Shown piece by piece: positions 16,520 through 25,050 of a stretch of DNA of 38,729 nucleotides (its first letter is position 1; every line of letters starts with the position of its first letter). The position numbers and the translations under genes are program-made. Under the pieces are notes generated by a model. That model did no database searches and had not been told where the DNA came from. It saw only the letters and a list, made by a program, of their open reading frames with translations. The DNA is from Phaeodactylibacter sp. (GTDB taxonomy: Bacteria > Bacteroidota > Bacteroidia > Chitinophagales > Saprospiraceae), in the NCBI RefSeq assembly GCF_022763345.1, contig NZ_JALEGS010000008.1:1-38729 (forward strand), read 5' to 3'.

Positions 16520-17311
16520 TTACTTCGGCCAATAATCCGGTTTTTCTAAATCAGGGAACGTAATCCGGAAAGTTTCTGCACCGGCAAAATTTGGGGCCAA
16601 TAACCGTTCTCGGTAAAACTCGCCTGTTGCCCCTGCATATTTCCCGGTACCGCCTGTGATCGCTCCTTTGAACTTTTGACCTTTCACCCCCCATTCGAAA
16701 AACATGACACCGTGTATGGTATCCGTTGTAGGCTCATACCATTCTTTTGGGTTCTTAGCAGACCGGAAAGCAAATGTTGCAGTCTGCTCTAGAATGACCT
16801 TCCCTTCTAATTTGTTACATTCTTGGACAGCAGTGAGATAGGATTCAATGCTTTGTTTATGATTATGATCTGGAAGTACCAGACGATCCATCGTAGCCGC
16901 GATAAAATCTTGAGAGATATTGGTTAGCATGCGATTCACGGAAGTAAAGTTTCCAATGATCTTGTCAGGATAAAGTGAGGTAAAATCCCTGTGACCTAAT
17001 CTTTTAAGGCCACCAGAGGTTTTTTCAATAAAATATGGATCATTCGGGTCTAAATCCAAAGGGTTATGGCAGTACTTTTCGTCTTCAATAGTCCCACCAA
17101 CGTGCATGGGCCCACCTCCGTGCACTAGCAGCCCATTCACCTGTAAATCTTTCCCGACATAGGATAACAAACTTCTAGGTATCAGGGAAGAAACAAGAGG
17201 AATACGAGCTAGGATCGCTCTTGTCCTTATACCCGAAAGTGCCCAGCCTAAGGAATGATTCCATGTCTGGCCAAATTTATTTGCGTCTGAAATTGTATCG
17301 ACTACTAGCAT
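16520..17311 (-). CDS. Protein with an allene-oxide-cyclase/dirigent-like C-terminal stretch
   Basis: 263 residues without a signal peptide. The C-terminal half contains ITGGTGKYAGATGEFYRERL, which matches the glycine-rich hairpin typical of allene oxide cyclase-like and dirigent barrels (GGTGKY..A.G). This is a resemblance by eye. The N-terminal half (about 1-130) is not recognised; it has a Gly-rich VHGGGPMHVGG stretch and an Asp-rich DLDPNDPYF. It lies 26 bases downstream of a small ORF and about 330 bases downstream of the membrane-PfpI gene on the same strand. Function unknown. Confidence 0.7.
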   Translation of the reverse strand: MLVVDTISDANKFGQTWNHSLGWALSGIRTRAILARIPLVSSLIPRSLLSYVGKDLQVNGLLVHGGGPMHVGGTIEDEKYCHNPLDLDPNDPYFIEKTSGGLKRLGHRDFTSLYPDKIIGNFTSVNRMLTNISQDFIAATMDRLVLPDHNHKQSIESYLTAVQECNKLEGKVILEQTATFAFRSAKNPKEWYEPTTDTIHGVMFFEWGVKGQKFKGAITGGTGKYAGATGEFYRERLLAPNFAGAETFRITFPDLEKPDYWPK

Positions 17312-17337
17312 AAGTCTGTCTTTTTAGTTGGAGCTGC

Positions 17338-17583
17338 TTACCACCTACTCAACACCTCCCTTTCAGTTACTGGGTTTAAGAGATGCGATGTTAGCATCTC
17401 TAAGTCATCATTAGGGTCAATGGCAATATTTGCATCTACCCTGACAGCATTAGGAACCTCAGCTTCTTTGATACATAAATCTATGTTGTTCTCGTTATCG
17501 TCAAGGTCTGCAATATGTAATGGCTGAACTTCAATGGTATCTTGGCCTCGTGCTAGCTTGACATAAAAGTGCTTACACTCCAA
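17338..17583 (-). CDS. Small acidic protein, or truncated gene, of unknown function
   Basis: 81 codons, starting only at a TTG. No in-frame ATG exists between the upstream stop (17608-17610) and the reading frame, so it may be a real small gene with a rare start or the remains of a larger one. The product is acidic (DLDDNENNIDL, IDPNDDLEM) with alternating hydrophobic strands. It lies 53 bases after the membrane-PfpI gene and 26 bases before the dirigent-like gene, which suggests one transcript. No family recognised. Confidence 0.45.
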   Translation of the reverse strand: MECKHFYVKLARGQDTIEVQPLHIADLDDNENNIDLCIKEAEVPNAVRVDANIAIDPNDDLEMLTSHLLNPVTEREVLSRW

Positions 17584-17636
17584 ACCATGATGGACAGGAT
17601 TAAGCCTTCACCCTACCCAACGTACCGTAGGAATCT

Positions 17637-18878
17637 TTAATCCAAAACTGGACTCGAGGAGTTCTCCGACAGGATTGCCATGATCTTTTGTGCCGTCTCG
17701 TGTCCAGAATTTTGGTTTTGCCCAGTCACAAACCTTCTTTCTTCATCAACGACTGTCAACGTTTGCATGAAATCCATGTTCCCCGCTTGGCTTTTGAAAT
17801 CAACCCCCAACTTCCGCAATTCTGCTTCAGGGTGGAGAGGGGTTAAAGTGATACCAAATTGTTTAATTTGTTTATCGGTCACTCCCGTCATAGTCCTACC
17901 TGTAACCAAATAATTACCCACGGTGTCCTTTGCTTGTATAAAGCCTAATGCACCGTGGCAAACGCTGCCTATGATGGGGTCTTGCGCGTAATAAGCCTCA
18001 CTTACTTTATTCCCTAATACTTCCGATTGCCCTAAGTCGTAGGCTGCCCCCCATCCACCAGCCATCCAAATGACATCGTACTGAGTGAAATCCAAATCGT
18101 CAATTTTCAAGGAGTTTTGGACTTTTGCCTGAAAGTCTTCATCCCGTTGGTAACGGCGATCTGCTTTAGTTTTCAGCATATAGTAGAACGACTGCGGATC
18201 TATCGGTATCTCCCCTCCTTCGATACTAGCCACATCTACCTCCATACCTGCGTCCAAAAACTCGTAGTAAGGGACCGTCATTTCTGATGCAAAAACGCCA
18301 GTAGCCTGACCACTAGTCTCACCAGCGGCATTCAATACCCCATGGCTCGTCGTAATAATCAGAGCTTTTCGACCGCTTAAGTCATAGGTTTCGGACTCGG
18401 CGTAATCTGGATGCAGGCCTGCTTGGTGCAAAATACTGGGTAACAGCAACGCCAATATCCCTACAGTAGCTACAACAATGCCTGCTGCGAGCGCTATTTT
18501 CCTTGCTCTAGGCGCGTCCGCCAAATTGTTTTTGAACCAGTAATAAGCTGTAACAACAGCTAATAACAGGTGCAAAATAGCGGCCGCGGGACTTGCAAAA
18601 ACCCCAGCGATGAAGCTGGCTGCAATCGATATGAATGCGCCCAAGTTAAAAATCAGAAAGGAAGAAAGAAAAGCCTTGACCAATATGGCATTGTCATCAT
18701 TTAACCATGCATTAAAAGCAAAAACCCCCAAGCCCAAGGCGGCTGCCCCGAACATCCGCGCCATGGCCATATGGCTCCCTGGCCCGGCAGCAAGATCGGG
18801 GACTAGCTGAGGGGAGAAAAACAAAACGCCACCAGCCAATAACTCAAGTAAAGCAGAAATCAGGATAAAACGCTTCAT
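17637..18878 (-). CDS. Membrane protein fused to a DJ-1/PfpI domain
   Basis: 413 residues. About 1-150 holds several hydrophobic helices (about 3-23, 38-58, 66-92, 97-115, 127-148). From about 168 a complete DJ-1/PfpI domain follows: RKALIITTSHG, the acidic residue in FASEM (Glu199), VIWMAGGWGA, and the nucleophile elbow GSVCHGALG with Cys307. The enzyme domain would be tethered to the inner membrane; which side it faces is not certain. The gene is divergent from a TetR regulator, with paired operator-like repeats between them, so it is probably repressed by that protein and induced by a small molecule (inference). Confidence 0.88.
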   Translation of the reverse strand: MKRFILISALLELLAGGVLFFSPQLVPDLAAGPGSHMAMARMFGAAALGLGVFAFNAWLNDDNAILVKAFLSSFLIFNLGAFISIAASFIAGVFASPAAAILHLLLAVVTAYYWFKNNLADAPRARKIALAAGIVVATVGILALLLPSILHQAGLHPDYAESETYDLSGRKALIITTSHGVLNAAGETSGQATGVFASEMTVPYYEFLDAGMEVDVASIEGGEIPIDPQSFYYMLKTKADRRYQRDEDFQAKVQNSLKIDDLDFTQYDVIWMAGGWGAAYDLGQSEVLGNKVSEAYYAQDPIIGSVCHGALGFIQAKDTVGNYLVTGRTMTGVTDKQIKQFGITLTPLHPEAELRKLGVDFKSQAGNMDFMQTLTVVDEERRFVTGQNQNSGHETAQKIMAILSENSSSPVLD

Positions 18879-18966
18879 AATATTCTATTTGGTAGACATT
18901 ATGCCTAGTTTATCAAAGATCGAACTTACTTTTGATCGCTAGTGTTCCTTGTAAACACCGAACGAC

Positions 18967-19015
18967 AGCACTAATGTACTAATTATTTTATATAATTAGC
19001 ACTAAAGTACTAATT
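18967..19015. promoter_or_regulatory. Paired operator for the divergent TetR and membrane-PfpI genes
   Basis: AGCACTAATGTACTAATT (18967-18984) recurs with one mismatch at 18998-19015, a spacing of 31 bases (about three helical turns). Between and overlapping them CTAATTAT and ATAATTAG form an inverted repeat (18979-18999). The pair ends 7 bases before the TetR start codon, consistent with autorepression and control of both genes. Confidence 0.75.
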
Positions 19016-19022
19016 TATTGTA

Positions 19023-19655
19023 ATGAAGCTTAAAACAAAGATCCTTAACAAGGCGATTGAGCTATTTAACGAGCAAGGGATATCCTCCACTTCACCCAAT
19101 CAAATAGCCGCTGCACTCGGCATTAGCACCGGCAATTTGACGTACCACTACAAGACCAAGGCTAGCTTAGTGAAGGAGGTATACGAGCAGATGGATACGG
19201 ATTCGCAAGATTTCATCAAACTGGAAGGCTACATGACTTTGCATGATTTCAGAAAGATCATTGGCTCCTTCCAGCAATTTATGCACAAGCATAGTTTCTT
19301 CTTCCAAGACTTGTTTTTCATTCTTCACAATTTCCCCGAGGTGGGTAAATTATATGAAGGATCCAATTTGAGGCGCTTAAAACATGGTAGGGCGCTTTTT
19401 GAACATTACATAGAGACCGGCCGGATGATCCCTGAAAGCGGAGGGATCAACTATGACTACCTGATCCATAACGTATGGATGGTATGCGCATTTTGGAATT
19501 TGCAGAGCAAGATATTCACGCCTGGCACTCTATTCGGAAAACCAATGGATATCGTTGATATGACTTGGCATATGATTCTCCCCTATCTGACTGAAAAGGG
19601 AAAAGAGGAATACGATCAGATCAACGGGTTTTTACAAAACAACTCCACCAGCTGA
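19023..19655 (+). CDS. TetR-family regulator, divergent from the membrane-PfpI gene
   Basis: 210 residues. The N-terminal helix-turn-helix is clear (ILNKAIELFNEQGISSTSPNQIAAALGISTGNLTYHYKTK). The C-terminal domain is helical and aromatic-rich (QQFMHKHSFFFQDLFFILHNF), with a long ligand-binding part of the usual length. The gene starts right after the operator pair at 18967-19015. Its likely targets are itself and the membrane-PfpI gene, and perhaps the two genes that follow that one. The ligand is unknown. Confidence 0.9.
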   Translation: MKLKTKILNKAIELFNEQGISSTSPNQIAAALGISTGNLTYHYKTKASLVKEVYEQMDTDSQDFIKLEGYMTLHDFRKIIGSFQQFMHKHSFFFQDLFFILHNFPEVGKLYEGSNLRRLKHGRALFEHYIETGRMIPESGGINYDYLIHNVWMVCAFWNLQSKIFTPGTLFGKPMDIVDMTWHMILPYLTEKGKEEYDQINGFLQNNSTS

Positions 19656-20009
19656 AAGGAATCGAAGCTTGGCTAAATTAAAACATGCATGATTACCTGA
19701 GCCGTTTCATGACTGGAACTTTGATTCTGTCTCATACTCAGATATTAGTGATAGACTAAATAAAGTATAAGTGTACATCCCTCTTCCGTACAGAAAGTGA
19801 ATATACCGCCTAACCAGACAGCCAAAGTGAATGGAACAAGCTTCATCCCTTTCTAAAATTCCACCTCCTAAAAGTCATGTGGAAGCGAGATAACCCCTCC
19901 GTTTGCCCGCTCTGTTCATCTCACCCCCACTTTTGTTCAATTCACTTTTAAAGCCCCTCCGAGGAGCCTTCAACTTCCACATATTGGTGCCAAGTAATAC
20001 CAAATACAA
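19656..20009. other. Leader of the TonB/DUF4249/kinase cluster, with AAAGTGAAT repeats
   Basis: No gene is visible in these 354 bases. AAAGTGAAT occurs at 19794-19802 and 19824-19832 (30 bases apart) and inverted at 19940-19948. The same letters, as CACTTT, recur in the leader of the other kinase/LytTR operon (463-660). They could be binding sites for the LytTR regulators (inference). A promoter for the TonB receptor gene should lie here, but I cannot pick out a confident Bacteroidota promoter. Confidence 0.45.
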
Positions 20010-22307
20010 ATGCACCGAATTTTCATAATCACACTTGCCACCTTATTAAGTAGTGGCATTTTCGCACAAGACTTCACCTTGAGTGGGTACCTGCGGGATG
20101 CCAGCACGGGGGAGGAATTATTGTACGCCACCGTCTCCGTAGCGGGCACCAGCCAGGGAGTCACCACCAATCTTTATGGATTCTACTCGCTGACCTTACC
20201 CAGAGGAAATTACCAGATCAACTACTCTTATGTAGGGTATATGCCCGAGTCTATTGAGGTCGAGCTCAACCAAGATAAAACCTTGGACATCGAACTGCAA
20301 ACGGCACCTGCTCAGTTGGAAGAGGTCGTAGTTATCGCTAAAAATGACAACGACAACATTACCAACACCGAAGTTAGCGTACTTAGCCTGGACGTCAAAG
20401 ACATCAGAAAAATCCCGGTCATTTTTGGAGAACAGGATGTGTTAAAGACCATGCAGTTATTGCCTGGTGTGAGCGCCAGCTCGGAAGGAAGCAGTGGTTT
20501 CTTTGTGCGGGGAGGAGATGGCGACCAAAACCTGATTCTACTGGATGAAGCACCGGTTTACAATGCCTCTCACCTGCTGGGCTTCTTCTCTGTTTTCAAT
20601 TCAGATGCCATCAAGGACGTCAAGCTCTACAAAGGGGGGATTCCCGCACAGTACGGTGGCCGCGCATCATCTGTCATGGATGTCCGGATGCGGAACGGCA
20701 ACATGAAGGAATGGGATGTATCGGGGGGGCTGGGGTTGATTTCTTCCCGACTGACGGTGGAGGGGCCAATCGTAAAGGATGAAGGTTCACTTGTCCTGTC
20801 TGCCAGACGCACCTATGCCGATATTCTGGCGCAACCTTTTTTGAAGGATTTCGATGATTTCAGCCTGTACTTTTACGACCTGAACTTCAAGGCTAATTAC
20901 AAACTGGGCGAGCATGACCGGATATATGTCTCCGGCTACTTAGGCAGAGATGCTTTAGGTACAGATGACTTCGGGTTTGACTGGGGCAACATGACCTTTA
21001 CGGGCCGTTGGAACCATATCTTTAACAGCAAGCTCTTCTCTAATACTTCCTTTATATACTCAGAATATGATTATGGGTTCAATATCGAAAATGGAGGGGT
21101 TGATGTAGAGCTGGATGCGGGCATTTACGATTACAACCTCAAACAAGATTACAACTTCTATTTGAATCCCAACAACGAAATCACCTTTGGCTGGCAGGGC
21201 ATTTACCACCAATTTAAACCCTACACTTTCGCTTTTAATGGGGAGATTCAGAGTACTGCAGAGGAACGGCACGCTTTGGAAAGCGGCATATACATGGCTA
21301 ACATACAGAAGGTATCCGATAAGCTCCAATTGAACTATGGTATACGCTTAAGCTCGTTAAGCAATATTGGCACATACACCGAGAAAACGTACGATACAGA
21401 TGGTCAGGTCACCAATGAAACTTCTTATGAAAGCGGGGAATTCTACCATAATTATTTCAATCTCGAACCACGCTTTGCAGCAACTTATCTTTTAAATCCC
21501 AGCCAATCTATCAAGCTGAGTTATAACCGGAATGCACAGTATCTGCACTTGCTGTCTAATTCTACTGCGGGTTCACCGACCGATTTGTGGATTCCAAGTA
21601 GCCCATTGGTTCAACCCACTATTGCCGACCAGGTAGCCATTGGGTATTTCAGGAATTTCGATAACACTCCATACAAGTTTAGCGTAGAGCTGTATTACAA
21701 AGACCTCCAAAACACGGTAGATTATAAGGATGGCGCAGAGGTATTCGGCAATGAGGACATCGAGTCTGAGTTGGTTTTTGGAAAAGGCAGGGCTTACGGC
21801 GTAGAGTTTTTGCTTGAAAAAACAAAGGGCCAATTTACGGGTTGGCTGAGCTATACACTGAGCAAATCAGAACGGCAATACGATGAAATCAACGAGGGCG
21901 ATTGGTTCTCTGCAAGGCAAGACCGAACGCATGATATTTCTATTGTCGGTGTTTATCAAGCCTCTCCAAGATTATCCTTTTCGGCAAGCTGGGTGTACAA
22001 TACGGGGGACGCTGTCACCTTCCCAACCGGAAAGTACTTCATTGATGACAACTTGGTGAACCTGTATTCTGAGCGAAACGGTGACCGCATGCCAGATTAC
22101 CACCGCTTGGATGTGGGCGCAACTTGGAAGTTGAAGACTAGGAACCCAGAGGCTTCAAGTGAATTGAATTTTTCAGTTTACAACGCTTATCATCGGAAAA
22201 ATGCCTATTCCATCTCTTTTGACTCCAATGAAGCCGGAACAGCAGAAGCTACACGATTAGCCCTATTCGGCATTGTTCCATCGGTGACTTGGAATTTTAA
22301 ATTTTGA
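20010..22307 (+). CDS. TonB-dependent outer-membrane receptor
   Basis: 765 residues. A Sec signal (MHRIFIITLATLLSSGIFAQ) precedes a carboxypeptidase-regulatory-like domain (about 23-105; LSGYLRDASTGEELLYATVSV). The plug domain follows (about 115-230; LPGVSASSEGSSGFFVRGGDGDQNLILLDEAPVYN in two parts), then a barrel ending in VTWNFKF with the terminal Phe of outer-membrane barrels. The length is typical of the compact CarboxypepD_reg-TonB receptors that pair with DUF4249 lipoproteins, and such a lipoprotein gene starts 23 bases downstream. There is no STN domain, so it is not a FecA-type signalling receptor. The imported substrate is unknown. Confidence 0.93.
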   Translation: MHRIFIITLATLLSSGIFAQDFTLSGYLRDASTGEELLYATVSVAGTSQGVTTNLYGFYSLTLPRGNYQINYSYVGYMPESIEVELNQDKTLDIELQTAPAQLEEVVVIAKNDNDNITNTEVSVLSLDVKDIRKIPVIFGEQDVLKTMQLLPGVSASSEGSSGFFVRGGDGDQNLILLDEAPVYNASHLLGFFSVFNSDAIKDVKLYKGGIPAQYGGRASSVMDVRMRNGNMKEWDVSGGLGLISSRLTVEGPIVKDEGSLVLSARRTYADILAQPFLKDFDDFSLYFYDLNFKANYKLGEHDRIYVSGYLGRDALGTDDFGFDWGNMTFTGRWNHIFNSKLFSNTSFIYSEYDYGFNIENGGVDVELDAGIYDYNLKQDYNFYLNPNNEITFGWQGIYHQFKPYTFAFNGEIQSTAEERHALESGIYMANIQKVSDKLQLNYGIRLSSLSNIGTYTEKTYDTDGQVTNETSYESGEFYHNYFNLEPRFAATYLLNPSQSIKLSYNRNAQYLHLLSNSTAGSPTDLWIPSSPLVQPTIADQVAIGYFRNFDNTPYKFSVELYYKDLQNTVDYKDGAEVFGNEDIESELVFGKGRAYGVEFLLEKTKGQFTGWLSYTLSKSERQYDEINEGDWFSARQDRTHDISIVGVYQASPRLSFSASWVYNTGDAVTFPTGKYFIDDNLVNLYSERNGDRMPDYHRLDVGATWKLKTRNPEASSELNFSVYNAYHRKNAYSISFDSNEAGTAEATRLALFGIVPSVTWNFKF

Positions 22308-22330
22308 TCAACCACTCTAAAATAGATGCC

Positions 22331-23125
22331 ATGTCTCACTCAAGATATATCTACTTTCTATTGTTCAGCCTCTTACTTTTTTCTTCTTGCGAAGATGTCA
22401 TCAATTTAGATTTGGACACTGTAGAAAGTCAAATTGTCATTGAAGCAAGCTTGAACGCCGGTAGTCGAACGATCACTGTCCGCATTTCCAAAACCAATGA
22501 CTTTTATGACAATACGGAGCCTGAGCAGATTTCCGGTGCGGTCATTATTTTGCAAAGCGAAACCGGAGAAACCTACACCCTGTCAGAAGACGCCCCTGGC
22601 CATTATACCGCGGGAGAAATCAAGATCAATCTTGATGAGAGCTTTAATCTAACGGTAGAAGTGGAAGGTAATATCTATGAAGCGGCTGCTAAAGTCCCCT
22701 CGCCAACCAACCTCAAGGAAGTCACACCGTCAGATTTTCCAGACGGCCCCTTTAACGATGGAGGAGTCATACTCCTCTCTGCTGTATGGGATGACCCAGC
22801 GGGCTCGAAAAACTTCTACCGCATCCGCACTTACGTTAATGGCACCTTTCAAGCCGACGGCTACACGGTCCTCAATGATGAAACTAGGGGGGACGGAGAG
22901 GAAATCACTGCGCCTATCCAAAGAGGATTCGATGAAAACACTACCGTAACGGTTGAGCTACTCAGTACTGACGAAGCTTACTATAACTATTTTTTTCAGG
23001 TCGCATCCTTATCGGGCGAAGGGGCTAATGCGACTACCCCATACAACCCAGCTGGAAATTTCAGCAATGGTGTACTCGGTTATTTCGGTATTTATTTCAC
23101 ATCCGTCCTTTCGGTTGAGCTATAA
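22331..23125 (+). CDS. DUF4249-type lipoprotein partner of the TonB receptor
   Basis: 264 residues from the ATG at 22331. A TTG at 22304 overlapping the receptor stop is possible but would put nine residues before the signal peptide. The lipoprotein signal (YFLLFSLLLFSSC) places a lipidated Cys before EDVINLDLDTVESQIVIEA, the characteristic DUF4249 opening. The rest is beta-rich (VRISKTNDFYDNTEPEQISGA, VWDDPAGSKNFYRIRTYVNG). In Bacteroidota such lipoproteins are encoded next to TonB receptors and probably act as surface partners in uptake. The molecule handled is unknown. Confidence 0.88.
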   Translation: MSHSRYIYFLLFSLLLFSSCEDVINLDLDTVESQIVIEASLNAGSRTITVRISKTNDFYDNTEPEQISGAVIILQSETGETYTLSEDAPGHYTAGEIKINLDESFNLTVEVEGNIYEAAAKVPSPTNLKEVTPSDFPDGPFNDGGVILLSAVWDDPAGSKNFYRIRTYVNGTFQADGYTVLNDETRGDGEEITAPIQRGFDENTTVTVELLSTDEAYYNYFFQVASLSGEGANATTPYNPAGNFSNGVLGYFGIYFTSVLSVEL

Positions 23126-23128
23126 ACA

Positions 23129-23170
23129 AGAGCATCTAGTATAAAAACAAGTTTCTCTGTAGATGCCTCT
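23129..23170 (+). terminator. Hairpin after the DUF4249 gene
   Basis: GCATCTA (23132-23138) pairs with TAGATGC (23160-23166), extended by AGAG/CTCT with one bulge, and an inner AAAAC/GTTT stem. It begins a few bases past the lipoprotein stop and may separate the receptor/lipoprotein transcript from the kinase pair that follows. Confidence 0.4.
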
Positions 23171-23298
23171 TTCACAATCTTTAGCGCGTTCAATAGGCAA
23201 TAGGTGGATACTAAGGCCACAATGGCTTTACCATTCAGGCTGGTTTTTCCCACATATTTTGCTAGAAAAAGTGGTAAGTTAAAGCTCAATAAACAAAC

Positions 23299-24287
23299 AT
23301 GGTTACAAAACCAAGGATCAATATCATATTACCCATTGTCCTGTCTGGGCTTTTACCTTGGCTAGGCTTACACGCCAGTTCGGGCGGCATAGGACCTGGA
23401 GCAATGGAGAGCCTTGGCCCATATTGGAGCTGGTTCACGGGTTCGCTGATCCTCTACATCATGTGGTATTTACTATGGTATACATGGGATCTGACCTCAG
23501 GGTACCGGAAGTGGTGGTCAGTATTGCTCCTTGCAGCGTTGGTTGCCCTTGTCTTAGGCGTATTCTATGTTATTCTTTTTCGCAACGTAGAAGCCTTTGA
23601 TGGATACAATATCCCCCGAATCATTCTTCCATTGATATTGTTTCTGACGATTCAATACGCACTTAGAACACAGCGAGATTTCTCCCGGCTTTCGTTGGAA
23701 AAAGAGCAAATTAAAAAGGAAAACTACAAAGTACAGCTCAAAGCCCTCCGCGCACAAATAGATCCACATTTCCTGTTCAACTCGCTCAACACCCTGCGTT
23801 CGATGGTAAGGCAGCAGCATTCCAATGCTGAGCAATTTATCATGAGCTTATCGGATTTTTACCGCCATACCCTGAAACATATGGAAGGGCCAACCCTCCC
23901 CCTTTCAGAGGAACTTGCTGTATTGCAGTCCTACCTTTTTTTGATGAAAAGCAGAAACGAAGAGGCCGTCTCCATCCACATTAATATTGATCAAACACTG
24001 TACGAATGCCACTTGCCACCCTGGCCTTGCAAACGGTGGTCGAAAATTGCTTTAAGCACAACAGCATGAGCTCAAAAAAGCCCCTTCGGATCGAGTGCTG
24101 CAATACAGATGACTTTTACATAGTGATCAGCAATAATCTCCAGCCAAAAATCGGGGACACAGACAGCTCAGGCTATGGTCTTGACCTGCTGAGCAAAAGA
24201 TACGAGCTGTTGAAGATTCCTCAGGGGCTCATTATTGAACAAACACCAGCGCAATTCACCGTCAAAGTTAAGCTGATTAGAAAATGA
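23299..24287 (+). pseudogene. LytS-type sensor histidine kinase split by a one-base frameshift
   Basis: The first frame (23299 to about 24020) gives four membrane helices, a linker and the core ALRAQIDPHFLFNSLNTLRSMV with the phospho-acceptor His. It then runs into nonsense and a stop at 24069. The remaining core (LALQTVVENCFKHN, the N-box, and GYGLDLLSKRYELLK, the G-box) continues in the next frame and ends at 24287. The frames join if one base is added in the CCC run at 24019-24021 (LPP followed by LALQ). Without the repair the protein lacks its ATP-binding site. Either the gene is inactivated or the sequence has an error. The downstream regulator is intact and overlaps by ATGA. Confidence 0.85.
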
Positions 24288-25036
24288 ACGTACTCATCGT
24301 AGAAGACGAATCGCATACGGCAGCCCTGCTTAAGGAGATCATCGAGCAGGATACCGACTTCATTGTAACCGAAATGCTGGAATCGGTAGAGGAAGCCGTC
24401 CAGTACCTCAGCAGATACCAGCCTAACCTGGACCTGCTCTTCTTCGACATCCAACTGGCGGACGGACAAAGCTTTGAAATATTCAAGCACATTGACGTTG
24501 TTACCCCGGTTGTATTCTGTACAGCTTTTGAAGAGTACCCCCTACAGGCCATCAAAAGCAACGGTATTGACTATGTACTAAAGCCGTTTAAAGATGACGA
24601 AATCCATAGCGCGCTGCTCAGGTACAAGCAGTTGATTGCTAAACTAAAGCCCCGGCCGGCTTCCCCTATCAACTTCAAAACACCTGCTGACACCCCATTT
24701 CAGAGAAGCTTTCTGACCCAGTACCGAGAAAAAACCATCGTTAAAAGAGTGGAGGAGATCGCCTTGTTTTCGGTGGAGCATGAGAATGTATTTTTATACG
24801 TTTTCAAGGGGGGAAAATTCCCCTTGTTTAAAAAGCTGGATTACATCGAATCGGTCTGCGACCCCGCTCAATTTTTCAGGATCAACCGGCAGTTATTGAT
24901 CAATCGGGATGCGATTATTTCCTTTGAGCCCTATTTCAACAGAAAAATCATTCTACAACTTAAACCCGAAATAAAAACGAAGCCTGTTGTCAGCCGGTTA
25001 AAAGTGACTGCCTTCAAGGAATGGCTTGAACAATAG
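24284..25036 (+). CDS. LytTR-family response regulator, second copy
   Basis: 250 residues. The receiver domain has the acidic start (IVEDE), the phospho-acceptor Asp in LLFFDIQLADG and the conserved Lys in IDYVLKPF. The C-terminal LytTR domain contains FFRINRQLLINRDAI. It starts within an ATGA overlap with the frameshifted kinase, so it depends on translation through that gene. If the kinase is truly broken, the regulator may respond to another kinase, for example the paralogue at 724. It ends 14 bases before the converging stop of the STN-TonB receptor gene. Confidence 0.93.
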   Translation: MNVLIVEDESHTAALLKEIIEQDTDFIVTEMLESVEEAVQYLSRYQPNLDLLFFDIQLADGQSFEIFKHIDVVTPVVFCTAFEEYPLQAIKSNGIDYVLKPFKDDEIHSALLRYKQLIAKLKPRPASPINFKTPADTPFQRSFLTQYREKTIVKRVEEIALFSVEHENVFLYVFKGGKFPLFKKLDYIESVCDPAQFFRINRQLLINRDAIISFEPYFNRKIILQLKPEIKTKPVVSRLKVTAFKEWLEQ

Positions 25037-25050
25037 CAACGCAGCCCCGC

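Noticed and set aside
23299..24287. Programmed ribosomal frameshift in the kinase gene
   Set aside because: The site lacks a clear slippery heptamer, and a one-base error or mutation in a C-run is simpler.
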